Assembly (NCBI RefSeq): GCF_019704555.1
Contig: NZ_AP024745.1
Location: 11,521,501 to 11,585,500, forward strand
DNA from: Actinoplanes sp. L3-i22
GTDB taxonomy: Bacteria; Actinomycetota; Actinomycetes; Mycobacteriales; Micromonosporaceae
DNA: 64,000 bases
Reading direction: 5' to 3'
Translations under genes and position numbers: made by a program
The notes under the pieces: model-generated
Database searches by the model: none
The model's input: only the letters and a program-made list of their open reading frames with translations
Told to the model about the DNA's origin: nothing
In this document: positions 7,289-15,861 of the stretch, in pieces
How positions within the stretch are numbered: the stretch's first letter is position 1
Layout: the number at the start of each line of letters is the position of its first letter

Positions 7289-9502
7289 GTGGCAGATGAT
7301 CTCACGCTGACCGTGACTTTGCGGCCCGCGGCCCTGGATGCCCGGCGCGGCATCGTCCGTCTGCATCCGGAGGTGATGGCCGCGCTCGCGCTGAACCCGG
7401 GTGATCCGGTCCGATTGGCCGGGGTCCGGGTGACCGCCGGGATCGTGGCGCGGGCCGAGGCCGGCGCCAGCCGCGCCCTGCTCTACGCCGACGATCTCAC
7501 GCTGGGCAACCTCGGCATGCGGGACGGCGGCCAGGTCACGATCACGCCGGTCCCGGTGACCGGGGCCCGCCGGGTGATGCTGACCGGGGCGCCGGAGATC
7601 GTCGCCGTGGTGTCGCCGGAGATGCTGCGCCTGGCGCTGCTCGGCAAGGTGGTCAGCGCCGGGGACGACGTGTCGCTGCTCCCGCAGGACGTGCTGCCCG
7701 CCGCCGGGAACCGGTCGCTGGTCGAGGCGGCCCGGCGCAGCCTGGCCAACCGGGTGGGTTACGGATGGACCAGCACCCTGCTCACCGTCGTCGAGGTGAC
7801 CGACGCGGACGCCGCGCTGGTCAGCATGGACACCGTGGTGGGCTGGCAGGACGGCGCGGTGGCGACCCCGCCCGACAGCCTGGTCCCGCCGCTCCCGGTG
7901 CGGACGGCCACGCCCGGCAGCACCGGCCCGGAGACGCCGCCGCCGAGCATCGAGGACCTGCCCGGCCTGCGGGCCCAGGCCAAGGAGCTGGAGGAGCTGC
8001 TCGACCTGGGCTTCCACCACCGCGAGGTGCTGACCAAGCTGGGCACCCGGATCAGCCTCGGCGTGCTGATCTCCGGGCCCGCTGGGTCCGGCAAGTCCGA
8101 CCTGGTCCACGCGGTCGCGGCCGCGGTCGGTGCGGTCGTGCACCCGGTCTGGGGGCCGGAGCTGGCCGCGCTCACCAATGACTCGGCCGCCCGGCGGCTC
8201 CGCGCCCTGGTCGCCGAGCTGCGCGGGGAGCGGCCCGAGGTGCTGCTGATCTCGGACGTGGAGGCGCTCACGCCCCGGGAGGATCCGGGCCCGCTGTCCA
8301 TCGTCTTCCGGCAGGTGCTGGCCGAGCTGGTGGCCCGCGGCGCGGCGGTGGTCTGCACCACCAGCAAGCCCGAGTCGGTCGACCCGTCGCTGCGCGCCCC
8401 GAACCTGCTCGCCATGCAGCTCACCGTGGCGCTGCCGGACGCCGCGATGCGCCGCGAGCAGCTCGGCGTGCTGACCCGCGGGATGCGGGTGGCCGAGGAC
8501 GTACGCCTGGACGACGTGGCCGGGCGGACCCCGGGATTCGTCGCCGCCGACCTGGGCGCGCTGGTCCGGGAGGCCGGCGTGCGGGCCGCGCTCCGCCAGC
8601 GGCTGTCCGAGTCGCCGAGCGTGACGATGGCCGACTTCGAGGCCGCGCTGGACGTGGTCCGGCCCACCTCGATGGCCGAGTCCACGCTGGAGGTCGCGGC
8701 GGTCACCCTGGACGACGTCGGCGACCTGGCCGAGGTGAAGCAGGTGCTCACCGAGTCGGTGCTGTGGCCGCTGACCTATCCGGACACGTTCGCCCGGCTC
8801 GGGGTGTCGCCGCCGCGCGGGGTGCTGCTCTACGGGCCGCCCGGCTGCGGGAAGACGTACCTGGTCAAGGCGATCGCCGGGACCGGGAAGGCGAACGTGC
8901 TCTCGGTCAAGGGCGCCGAGCTGCTCAGTAAATGGGTGGGCGACAGCGAGCGGGCGGTCCGGGAGCTGTTCCGCCGGGCCCGGGAGGCCGCGCCGACCCT
9001 GGTCTTCCTGGACGAGGTGGACGCGCTCGCCCCGGCCCGTGGTCAGGGCACCGACGGCGGGGTCACCGACCGGGTGGTCGCGGCGCTGCTCACCGAGCTG
9101 GACGGAGTGGAGGACCTGCGCAACGTGGTGGTGATCGGGGCGACCAACCGGCCGGACCTGATCGACCCGGCGCTGCTGCGGCCCGGGCGGCTGGAGCGAC
9201 TGATCTACGTGCCGCCGCCGGACGGGCCGGCCCGGGCCGCGATCCTGCGGGCGTCGTCGCGGGCGGTGCCGCTGGACGAGGCGGTGGACCTGGACACGCT
9301 CGGGGCCGAGCTCGAGGGGTTCTCGGCGGCGGACTGCGCGGCGCTGATCCGGGAGTCGGCGCTGGCCGCGATGCGCGACTCGCTGGAGGCGTCCACGGTC
9401 ACCCTGGCGAACGTGACCGCCGCCCGGAAGCGGATCCGCCCGTCGCTCGACGCCGCGCAGGTGGCGTGGCTCGAGACGTACGCCGAAAAACGGAATGCCT
9501 AG
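7289..9502 (+). CDS. cpa: Cdc48-like AAA+ ATPase of actinobacteria (Cpa type)
   Basis: 737 residues: a Cdc48-type double-psi-barrel N domain (1-110, VRLHPEVMAALALNPGDPVR), D1 AAA domain (about 230-455) and D2 AAA domain (about 475-720). D2 is canonical: GPPGCGKTYL Walker A, FLDEVDALAPAR Walker B, NRPDLIDPALLRPGRLE. D1 has a good Walker A (GPAGSGKSDL) but a Walker B that reads LLISDVEAL where IDEID is expected. The family (Cpa) is a proteasome-interacting ring ATPase in mycobacteria and relatives. GTG start with GGAGG eight bases upstream. Acts in the cytosol, presumably as an unfoldase. Confidence 0.9.
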   Translation: MADDLTLTVTLRPAALDARRGIVRLHPEVMAALALNPGDPVRLAGVRVTAGIVARAEAGASRALLYADDLTLGNLGMRDGGQVTITPVPVTGARRVMLTGAPEIVAVVSPEMLRLALLGKVVSAGDDVSLLPQDVLPAAGNRSLVEAARRSLANRVGYGWTSTLLTVVEVTDADAALVSMDTVVGWQDGAVATPPDSLVPPLPVRTATPGSTGPETPPPSIEDLPGLRAQAKELEELLDLGFHHREVLTKLGTRISLGVLISGPAGSGKSDLVHAVAAAVGAVVHPVWGPELAALTNDSAARRLRALVAELRGERPEVLLISDVEALTPREDPGPLSIVFRQVLAELVARGAAVVCTTSKPESVDPSLRAPNLLAMQLTVALPDAAMRREQLGVLTRGMRVAEDVRLDDVAGRTPGFVAADLGALVREAGVRAALRQRLSESPSVTMADFEAALDVVRPTSMAESTLEVAAVTLDDVGDLAEVKQVLTESVLWPLTYPDTFARLGVSPPRGVLLYGPPGCGKTYLVKAIAGTGKANVLSVKGAELLSKWVGDSERAVRELFRRAREAAPTLVFLDEVDALAPARGQGTDGGVTDRVVAALLTELDGVEDLRNVVVIGATNRPDLIDPALLRPGRLERLIYVPPPDGPARAAILRASSRAVPLDEAVDLDTLGAELEGFSAADCAALIRESALAAMRDSLEASTVTLANVTAARKRIRPSLDAAQVAWLETYAEKRNA

Positions 9503-9505
9503 CGG

Positions 9506-9853
9506 TCAGCGCCGCCGGGCCCGGGCCCGGGTGGATCGCAGCCGCCGCAGGCGGCCGATCAGGACCGGATCGTGCTCGAGCGCGGCGGGGTTGTCCAGCA
9601 GCGCGTTGAGGAGCTGGTAGTACCGCGTCGAGGAGAGGTCGAACGCGTCCTTGATCGCCTGCTCCTTGGCGCCGGCGTGCTTCCACCACTTGGCCTCGAA
9701 GGCGAGGATCTGCGCCTCGCGCTCGGTGAGCGCGGGTCCCGCCTCGACGGCCGGCTGCGGGGGCAGCGCCTCGGGCTCGGCGGTCCGCGGGGCGGGGATG
9801 TGCTGCTGCTCCTCGACCGGCTGGTCACCGGTCGGTTCGGCGGCGGGCTGCAT
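9506..9853 (-). CDS. DUF3263 family protein, predicted DNA-binding
   Basis: 115 residues. The first 40 are Pro/Glu-rich and probably disordered; the core (about 42-100) reads LTEREAQILAFEAKWW, then a helix-turn-helix-like FDLSSTRYYQLLNALLD, followed by a highly basic tail (RRLRRLRSTRARARRR). This matches the small actinobacterial DUF3263 family. I chose ATG 9853, preceded by GGGAG, over longer in-frame starts that would cross the upstream inverted repeat. Convergent with the Cpa gene, three bases apart. Function unknown; DNA or RNA binding is inferred from the HTH and basic tail. Confidence 0.82.
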   Translation of the reverse strand: MQPAAEPTGDQPVEEQQHIPAPRTAEPEALPPQPAVEAGPALTEREAQILAFEAKWWKHAGAKEQAIKDAFDLSSTRYYQLLNALLDNPAALEHDPVLIGRLRRLRSTRARARRR

Positions 9854-9891
9854 GGCACTCCCTGACGGCAGATATTGGTCGGCACAGATAT

Positions 9892-9938
9892 TTACGCGGG
9901 AAACGCCAGCATAATCGGCACCGGCGAGTCCCGCGTAA
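9892..9938 (-). promoter_or_regulatory. Inverted repeat ahead of the DUF3263 gene
   Basis: Perfect 10-bp arms TTACGCGGGA (9892-9901) and TCCCGCGTAA (9929-9938) with a 27-base loop lie between the ABC permease stop and the DUF3263 start. It could be an operator for a dimeric regulator, possibly DUF3263 itself, or an RNA hairpin. There is no T-tract, so it is not an obvious terminator. Confidence 0.4.
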
Positions 9939-9944
9939 GCTACC

Positions 9945-10943
9945 TCAGGTGATATCCCGGCTACGGATCGTCCACATTGCGGCACCCACAATGATGACTG
10001 ACACGGCGGCGAACAACCCTCCCGCCATCTCCCAGGTAACGGTGTAGGTCGGCGCCTCGCACCCGTTGACGGCCGAGTAGTCGCACGGCGCGTTGTTGTC
10101 GATGACCTCGTAGGACTTGGCCATCCAGGCGCCGATCCAGGCCGGCAGCAGGTAGATCTCGTAGAACCGCACCCGCGCCAGGCTCAGCACGATGGCCAGG
10201 CCGAACTGGAAGATCACGATCACCCCGATCGCCGCGCCCAGCGCCGCCGCGGTGTGCCGCCCGATCGACGCCACGCCGAAGCCGATCGCCCCGGCCACCA
10301 GCACCAGGCCCAGGCCGCGCAGCCCGGTCAGGCCGAGCGACTGCCAGGTGCCCGGGGTCATCCCGCCGGTGGTCCCGCGCAGCGTCGCGATCAGCCAGAA
10401 CAGCCCGGTCCAGGCCGCGCCGGTGAGCACACTCAGGCCGAACAGCCAGGTCAGCAGCGCGGACAGCTTGGTGGACAGCACCCGCACCCGTTGCGGCCGC
10501 CAGAGCAGCAGGTTCATCATGCCGCCGCTGTTCCACTCGGCGCCCACGAAGGACGCCCCGATGACGAACGCGACCAGGGCGAGCAGCGCCGCCCAGACGG
10601 TCACCATGACCGGGAAGTCCTCGCGGAAGCTGAACGGCGGGGTGAGGAACTGGTCGGCCGGGATCTGATCGCGGGTCGGCGGGATCAGGCCGTCACAGTT
10701 GCCGCCGTACGAGGCCGGGTCCTTCTGACACTCCTGCTTTGCCTGGTCGGCGTAGCGGAGCTGGTCCTGGTACTCCTGGTCGGCCCGGGCCTCGGCCGCC
10801 GCCCGGGTCGACGCGGTGGTCTTCTCGTGCGAGTACGCGGTGCCGCCGGCCACCAGGCCGAGCACGAGCAGCGCCATCAGCACGAAGAACCTGGTGAATC
10901 GACGCTTCGACACCCGCCGGGTCTCGGCTCGGAACAGGCTCAC
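9945..10943 (-). CDS. ABC-2 type transporter permease
   Basis: 332 residues: cytoplasmic Arg/Lys-rich N-terminus, TM1 (FVLMALLVLGLVAGGTAY), a long extracytoplasmic loop of about 90 residues with two cysteines (QECQKDP, GGNCDGL), then five hydrophobic segments ending in SRDIT. A second extracytoplasmic loop also carries two cysteines (APCDYSAVNGCEAP). The GTG at 10943 overlaps the stop of the upstream ATPase as GTGA, so I prefer it to the GTG nine bases earlier. Forms an exporter with the ATPase at 10940-11917; substrate unknown. Confidence 0.87.
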   Translation of the reverse strand: MSLFRAETRRVSKRRFTRFFVLMALLVLGLVAGGTAYSHEKTTASTRAAAEARADQEYQDQLRYADQAKQECQKDPASYGGNCDGLIPPTRDQIPADQFLTPPFSFREDFPVMVTVWAALLALVAFVIGASFVGAEWNSGGMMNLLLWRPQRVRVLSTKLSALLTWLFGLSVLTGAAWTGLFWLIATLRGTTGGMTPGTWQSLGLTGLRGLGLVLVAGAIGFGVASIGRHTAAALGAAIGVIVIFQFGLAIVLSLARVRFYEIYLLPAWIGAWMAKSYEVIDNNAPCDYSAVNGCEAPTYTVTWEMAGGLFAAVSVIIVGAAMWTIRSRDIT

Positions 10944-11917
10944 TGACCCCACGCACCCTTCGCCGCCACCTGATCGACCTGCCGGTTCGCCCCGTCGACC
11001 GGCGCGGTGCCGGTGAGCTCGAGGAACACGTCCTCCAGGTCGGCCGAGACCGGGGTCAGCTCGGAGACGTAGATCTGCTTCTCGGCCAGCAGCTTGGTGA
11101 TCTGGGCCGGGTTGCCGGCGTTCGCCACGGTGAAGTGGTCGCGCTCGACGGTCAGCGCGGCGCCCGCCGCGCGCAGGATCGCCGCGGCGCCGGTCAGGTC
11201 CACGCCCGGCTCCAGGCGCACCCGCACGGTCCCCGAGGTGTGGCTGGCCAGCACGTCGGCGACCGACCCGGCGGCCACCCGCCGGCCGGCCGAGATGATC
11301 GTCACCGAGTCGCAGATCAGCTGGATCTCACCGAGGATGTGGCTGGACAGCAGCACGGTCATCCCGGACTCGGAGAGGTCCCGCATCAACGTGCGCATCT
11401 CCCGGATGCCGCCCGGGTCCAGCCCGTTCGCCGGCTCGTCCAGGATCAGCAGCTTCGGCTCCTTGAGCAGCGCGGACGCCACCGCGAGACGCTGCTTCAT
11501 GCCGAGCGAGTACGTCTTCACCCGGTCCTTCGCCCGGTCCCGCAGGCCGACCAGCTCGAGCACCGCGGGCACCCGGTGCCGGTTCACGCCGCCGGCGTCG
11601 GCCAGCAGCGACAGGGTGGTCTCCGCGTTGAAGTTGGCGAAGAACTGCGGGCTCTCCACGATCGCGCCGACCTGGCCGGCGACCTGCGGCAGGTGGCGGG
11701 GGACCTCCTGGCCGAGGATCGTCATCCGGCCGTCGTTCGGTTTGATCAGGCCGAGCAGCGTCCGGAGGGTGGTGGTCTTGCCCGATCCGTTCGGGCCGAG
11801 GAAGCCGTGCACCTGCCCGGCCTCCACCACCATGTCGAAGCCGTCCAGCGCCTTCCGGACACCCTTGCGGCCGCGATAGGTCTTCCGCAGCCCTGATATC
11901 TCGAGTACGGCGGTCAT
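10940..11917 (-). CDS. ABC transporter ATP-binding protein (export type)
   Basis: 325 residues. Walker A GPNGSGKTTT, Q-loop region, signature YSLGMKQR, Walker B LLILDEPANGLDP and a switch histidine in LLSSHIL, followed by the C-terminal extension (about 215-325) usual for DrrA/CcmA-type exporters. These ATPases energise lipid, drug or bacteriocin export. Coupled by a 4-base overlap to the permease downstream. Starts 40 bases after the DeoR regulator's stop on the same strand, but the spacing and functions do not argue for one operon. Confidence 0.92.
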   Translation of the reverse strand: MTAVLEISGLRKTYRGRKGVRKALDGFDMVVEAGQVHGFLGPNGSGKTTTLRTLLGLIKPNDGRMTILGQEVPRHLPQVAGQVGAIVESPQFFANFNAETTLSLLADAGGVNRHRVPAVLELVGLRDRAKDRVKTYSLGMKQRLAVASALLKEPKLLILDEPANGLDPGGIREMRTLMRDLSESGMTVLLSSHILGEIQLICDSVTIISAGRRVAAGSVADVLASHTSGTVRVRLEPGVDLTGAAAILRAAGAALTVERDHFTVANAGNPAQITKLLAEKQIYVSELTPVSADLEDVFLELTGTAPVDGANRQVDQVAAKGAWGQ

Positions 11918-11957
11918 CGCCGCACCTTAAGTGATCAGCGCCAATCCCGGGAGGCCG

Positions 11958-12743
11958 TCAGGCGCAGATGACCTCGACCCCGGCCTCGCGGAACGCGGCG
12001 ATCGTCGAGGACGACGCGCCGGAGTCGGTGACCAGGGTTTCGATCTGGGTGATCGGGCAGATCCGGGCGAACGCGTGACTGCCCAGCTTCGATGAGTCGG
12101 CGATCACCACGACCCGCTTGGCCCGCGCCACCATCAGGCTGTTCATCGCGGCCTCGCCCTCGTGGTGGGAGGCCGCGCCGAGCTCGACGTCGAGCGCGTC
12201 CACGCCGAGCAGCGCGATGTCCAGCGTGACCTCCTTGAGCAGCGCCCCGCCGAGCGGGCCGACCACCTCGAAGGACTGCGGGCGGACCACGCCGCCGGCC
12301 ACCACGATCTTCATCCGGGAGCGAACGAGCAGTTCGTTCGCGATGTTCAGGGCGTTGGTGACGACGGTCAGCTGGGAGCCCTCGCCGCCGGCGTTCAGGT
12401 CGGGACGGACCGCCAGCGCGCGGGCCACCTCGGTGATCGTGGTGCCGCCGTTCAGGCCGACCACCGTGCCCGGGGTGACCAGGCGGGCCGCGGCCTCGCC
12501 GATCCGCTGCTTCTCGGCGGAGTGCTTGGCGCTCTTGTAGCGCAGGGGCAGGTCGTACGACACGCCGTTGGCGACCGCACCACCGCGCGTACGGGTGATC
12601 ATCTGCTGCTGGGCGAGCTGGTCGAAGTCACGCCGGATGGTCGCCTGGGAGACGTCCAGGCGCTCGGCCGCCTCCTCGACGGTCACCCGGCCGCTGTCCG
12701 TGAGCAGCTCAAGCAGGGCATTCCACCGCGCGTACCGGTCCAC
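11958..12743 (-). CDS. DeoR-family transcriptional regulator
   Basis: 261 residues from a GTG at 12743 with GGGGAG five bases upstream; longer in-frame extensions lack a binding site and exceed the family length. N-terminal DeoR HTH (residues 1-57: VTVEEAAERLDVSQATIRRDFDQL) and C-terminal sugar-phosphate sensor domain (VVGLNGGTTITEVA, VTNALNIANEL, HEGEAAMNSLM). Divergent from the SIS-ROK-NagA operon with 177 bases between them, so it is very probably the repressor of that amino-sugar operon, released by a phosphosugar (inference). Confidence 0.9.
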   Translation of the reverse strand: MDRYARWNALLELLTDSGRVTVEEAAERLDVSQATIRRDFDQLAQQQMITRTRGGAVANGVSYDLPLRYKSAKHSAEKQRIGEAAARLVTPGTVVGLNGGTTITEVARALAVRPDLNAGGEGSQLTVVTNALNIANELLVRSRMKIVVAGGVVRPQSFEVVGPLGGALLKEVTLDIALLGVDALDVELGAASHHEGEAAMNSLMVARAKRVVVIADSSKLGSHAFARICPITQIETLVTDSGASSSTIAAFREAGVEVICA

Positions 12744-12920
12744 CCAGACTCCCCGATGCACGTTCCATGATAAGTGTGTGCACATTAGTGCGCGAAAGGC
12801 CGCGAAGCAAAGAGAGCCCGTGCGCGGTACTTGCCCCCGCGCCAGCGCCATGAGCACAATAACGCGCGAAATACCCGGCTACCGAGCGCGAATGCGCAGC
12901 ACAACCGGTGAGGATGAGCC
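12744..12920. promoter_or_regulatory. Divergent promoter/operator region of the amino-sugar locus
   Basis: 177 bases between divergent deoR-type and SIS genes. The heptamer CGCGAAA occurs at 12791-12797 (context TTAGTGCGCGAAAGG) and 12865-12871 (context ATAACGCGCGAAATA), with a related CGCGAAG at 12801-12807. DeoR/AgaR proteins often use repeated (G)AAA-containing half-sites, so these are candidate operators. The region is more AT-rich than the flanking genes. Confidence 0.45.
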
Positions 12921-13853
12921 ATGACGCACGTTAAGGCGGAGATCGCCAGCCAACCGGACTGTTGGCGGCAGGCCGCCAAACTGGCCGGATCGCCGGGGCT
13001 TCCGGGCCGCGGGGAACGGGTCGCCGTGGTCGGCTGCGGGACCTCCTGGTTCATGGCGAAGTCGTACGCGGTGCTGCGCGAACAGGCTGGCCACGGCGAG
13101 ACCGACGCGTTCCAGGCCTCCGACTTCCCGTACGGGCGACGGTACGACCGGCTGATCGCGATCACCCGCTCCGGCACCACCACCGAGACGCTCGACGTGA
13201 TGCGCGAGGTCGGCCAGAACACCCCGGTCACCGTGATCACCGCCGACCCGGCCCAGCCGGCCGTCGACATCGCCGGTGACGCCATCGTGCTGGGCTTCGC
13301 CGACGAGCAGTCGGTGGTCCAGACCCGCTTCGCCACCAGCGTGCTCGCCCTGCTCCGCGGGCACCTGGGCCACGACATCGACGCCGCCGCGATGGACGCC
13401 GAGGTCGCGGTGCGCCTGCCGCTGCCGGTGCACCCGGCGCTCACCGACCAGATCACGTTCCTGGGCCGGGGCTGGACCGTGGGCCTGGCCGAGGAGGCCG
13501 CCCTCAAGTGCCGGGAGACGGCCGGGTTCTGGACCGAGTCGTACCCGGCCATGGACTACCGGCACGGCCCGATCTCGATCGCCGGCCCGCGCCGGGTGGT
13601 GTGGGCGTTCGGCGACGTGCCGGCCGGCCTGGCCGACGAGGTCGAGGCCCGCGGCGCCGCCTTCGTGCACAGCCGCCACCACGGCGGATACGCCTCGCTG
13701 GGCCGCTGGGTCGGCGGCCGGGCGCCGCTCGACCCGATGGCCGACCTGGTCCTGGCGCAGCGCGTGGCCGTGCTGCTGGCCACCACCCAGGGCCTCGACC
13801 CGGACCACCCGCGCGGCCTGACCCGTTCCATCGTGCTGCCCGAACACCCGTGA
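12921..13853 (+). CDS. SIS-domain sugar isomerase/deaminase (AgaS/GlmS-C type)
   Basis: 310 residues with two SIS domains like the isomerase half of GlmS or AgaS. Seen: VGCGTSWFMAKSYA at the first phosphosugar site, ITRSGTTTETLD with the serine-rich phosphate loop, and in the second domain GRGWTVGLAEEAALKCRE...SYPAMDYRHGP. There is no glutamine amidotransferase domain, so it should deaminate or isomerise an amino-sugar phosphate rather than make glucosamine-6-phosphate from glutamine. First gene of an operon with an amino-sugar kinase and NagA, which supports a role in amino-sugar catabolism. Coupled to the next gene by a GTGA overlap. Confidence 0.85.
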   Translation: MTHVKAEIASQPDCWRQAAKLAGSPGLPGRGERVAVVGCGTSWFMAKSYAVLREQAGHGETDAFQASDFPYGRRYDRLIAITRSGTTTETLDVMREVGQNTPVTVITADPAQPAVDIAGDAIVLGFADEQSVVQTRFATSVLALLRGHLGHDIDAAAMDAEVAVRLPLPVHPALTDQITFLGRGWTVGLAEEAALKCRETAGFWTESYPAMDYRHGPISIAGPRRVVWAFGDVPAGLADEVEARGAAFVHSRHHGGYASLGRWVGGRAPLDPMADLVLAQRVAVLLATTQGLDPDHPRGLTRSIVLPEHP

Positions 13854-14776
13854 GCGACACCGTCGTCATCGCCCTCGACGTCGGGGGCACCGGCATGAAG
13901 TGCGCGCTGGTCCGCCCGGACGGCGTGGTGCACCACCAGGAGCGCCACCCGACCCACGCCGAGCGCGGCGGGGCCGCCCTCACCGAGAGCATCCTGGACA
14001 TCGCCGAGGGGCTGGCCGCCAAGGCCCACGCGGACGGGCTCACCCCGGTCGCGGCCGGCATCGCGGTGCCCGGCGTGGTCGACGAGGTCACCGGGGTCGC
14101 GGTCTGGGCGGCGAACGTGGGCTTCCGCGACGTGCCGCTGCGGGACCTGGCGAGCCGCCGGCTGGGCCTGCCGGCGGCGCTCGGGCACGACGTCCGGGTG
14201 GGCGCCCTCGCCGAGGCCCGCCTCGGCGCCGGACGCGGCCGCCGCCACGTGCTCTTCGTCGCGATCGGCACCGGCATCGCCGGCGGCCTGGTCGTGGACG
14301 GCACCGGCTACTCCGGCGCGCACGGCGCGGCCGGCGAGATCGGGCACGTCATCGTCCGCCCCGGCGGCATCCCGTGCGGCTGCGGCTCCCGCGGCTGCCT
14401 GGAGACCGAGGCGTCGGCCCGGGCCGTCGGCCGGCGGTACGCGGAGCTCTCCGGCCAGGACGACGCCACCGCCTACGACGTGGCCACCCGGGCCGCGGCC
14501 GGCGAGGAACTGGCCACCCGGGTCTGGCAGGACGCGGTCGAGGCGCTCGCCGACGGGCTGCTGACCGCGCAGGCGCTGTTCGACGTCGGGGTGGTCGTGC
14601 TCGGCGGCGGGCTGGCCGAGGCCGGCGACGGGCTGCTGCTCCCGGTCCGGGACGCGTTCGCCCGGCGGGTCACCTTCCACCGCACCCCCGAGATCGTCCG
14701 GGCCGAGCTGGGCGACGTCGCCGGCTGCCTGGGCGCCGCCCTGCTCGCCCTCGATTCCCTGGGGACCCCGAAATGA
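13850..14776 (+). CDS. ROK-family sugar kinase (probable N-acetylglucosamine/amino-sugar kinase)
   Basis: 308 residues. Seen: ATP phosphate loop LDVGGTGMK, sugar-binding GVVDEVTGVAVWAANVG, second phosphate motif FVAIGTGIAGG, and the ROK zinc motif GEIGHVIVRPGG with CGCGSRGCLE. ROK members phosphorylate glucose, N-acetylglucosamine, N-acetylmannosamine or related sugars. The position between a SIS deaminase/isomerase and NagA makes an N-acetylated hexosamine the most likely substrate (inference). GTG start and ATG of the next gene both overlap neighbouring stops by four bases. Confidence 0.87.
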   Translation: MSDTVVIALDVGGTGMKCALVRPDGVVHHQERHPTHAERGGAALTESILDIAEGLAAKAHADGLTPVAAGIAVPGVVDEVTGVAVWAANVGFRDVPLRDLASRRLGLPAALGHDVRVGALAEARLGAGRGRRHVLFVAIGTGIAGGLVVDGTGYSGAHGAAGEIGHVIVRPGGIPCGCGSRGCLETEASARAVGRRYAELSGQDDATAYDVATRAAAGEELATRVWQDAVEALADGLLTAQALFDVGVVVLGGGLAEAGDGLLLPVRDAFARRVTFHRTPEIVRAELGDVAGCLGAALLALDSLGTPK

Positions 14777-15858
14777 CCAGCATCTCCGGCCGGATCGTCA
14801 CGCCCTCCTCGGTGGTCCGCGGGCGCCTCGACATCACCGACGGGCGGATCGCCGGGATCGTGCCCGACGACACGGCCGGCGACGACGTCATCCTGCCCGG
14901 CTTCATCGACCTGCACTGTCACGGCGGCGGCGGGCACACGTTCACCACCGGGGATCCGGTGGCGGCGCGGGGTGCGGCCGGGTTCCACCGCTCGCACGGC
15001 ACCACGACCATGCTGGCCAGCCTGGTCAGCTCCCCGTTCGAGCTGATGCGGTCGGCGACGCTGGCCTATCGGGCGCTGGTCGACGAGGGGGTGCTCGCCG
15101 GGATCCACTTCGAGGGGCCGTACCTGTCCGCGGTCCGCTGCGGCGCGCAGAACCCGGCGTACCTGCGGAACCCGGTGATGTCCGAGATAACGGAAATAAT
15201 CAAAATCGGCGAGGGCGCCGTACGGATGATGACCATCGCCCCCGAGCTCGACGGTGCCCTGGACGCCATCTCCCACCTGCGCGACGCCGGGGTCCTCGCC
15301 GCGGTCGGGCACACCGACGCCTCCTACGAGCAGACCCACGCCGGGGTCGCCGCCGGCGCGACCGTGGCCACCCACCTGTTCAACGGCATGCGCCCGGTCC
15401 ACCACCGCGAGCCCGGCCCGGTGATCGGCCTGCTCTCCTCGACCGCGACCGTCGAGCTGATCGCCGACAACATCCACCTGCACCCGGGGATGCTGGCGTT
15501 CGCCGCGGGCAGCGCCGGCCCGGACCGCTCGATCCTGGTCACCGACGCGATGGACGCGGCCGGGATGCCGGACGGCTCGTACGAGCTGGGCGGCCAGGCG
15601 GTCGTCGTCACCGACCGGGTGGCCCGGCTGGCCGAGGGCGGCTCGATCGCGGGCAGCACGCTGACCATGGACGTCGCCTTCCGCAACGCGATCGCCGCCG
15701 GCCTCTCCCTGACCGCCGCCGCCGCGATGTCCTCGACCACCCCGGCCCGCCTGCTGGGCCTGACCGACCGCGGCGCCCTCACCCCCGGCCTCCGCGCCGA
15801 CATCGTCGTCCTGACCCCGGACTTCGCCCTCAAGCAGGTCCTGTCCGCCGGCGCCTGA
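14773..15858 (+). CDS. nagA: N-acetylglucosamine-6-phosphate deacetylase
   Basis: 361 residues of the amidohydrolase superfamily. Removes acetate from N-acetylhexosamine-6-phosphate in the cytosol. Seen: metal motif GFIDLHCHGGGG, HFEGPYL, the two metal histidines in VGHTDAS and THLFNGM, and catalytic aspartate in VTDAMDAAG. ATG overlaps the kinase stop as ATGA, giving a three-gene coupled operon. No transporter is encoded here, so uptake must be supplied elsewhere. The pathway could serve GlcNAc or GalNAc; the sequence does not decide. Confidence 0.93.
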   Translation: MTSISGRIVTPSSVVRGRLDITDGRIAGIVPDDTAGDDVILPGFIDLHCHGGGGHTFTTGDPVAARGAAGFHRSHGTTTMLASLVSSPFELMRSATLAYRALVDEGVLAGIHFEGPYLSAVRCGAQNPAYLRNPVMSEITEIIKIGEGAVRMMTIAPELDGALDAISHLRDAGVLAAVGHTDASYEQTHAGVAAGATVATHLFNGMRPVHHREPGPVIGLLSSTATVELIADNIHLHPGMLAFAAGSAGPDRSILVTDAMDAAGMPDGSYELGGQAVVVTDRVARLAEGGSIAGSTLTMDVAFRNAIAAGLSLTAAAAMSSTTPARLLGLTDRGALTPGLRADIVVLTPDFALKQVLSAGA

Positions 15859-15861
15859 TCC

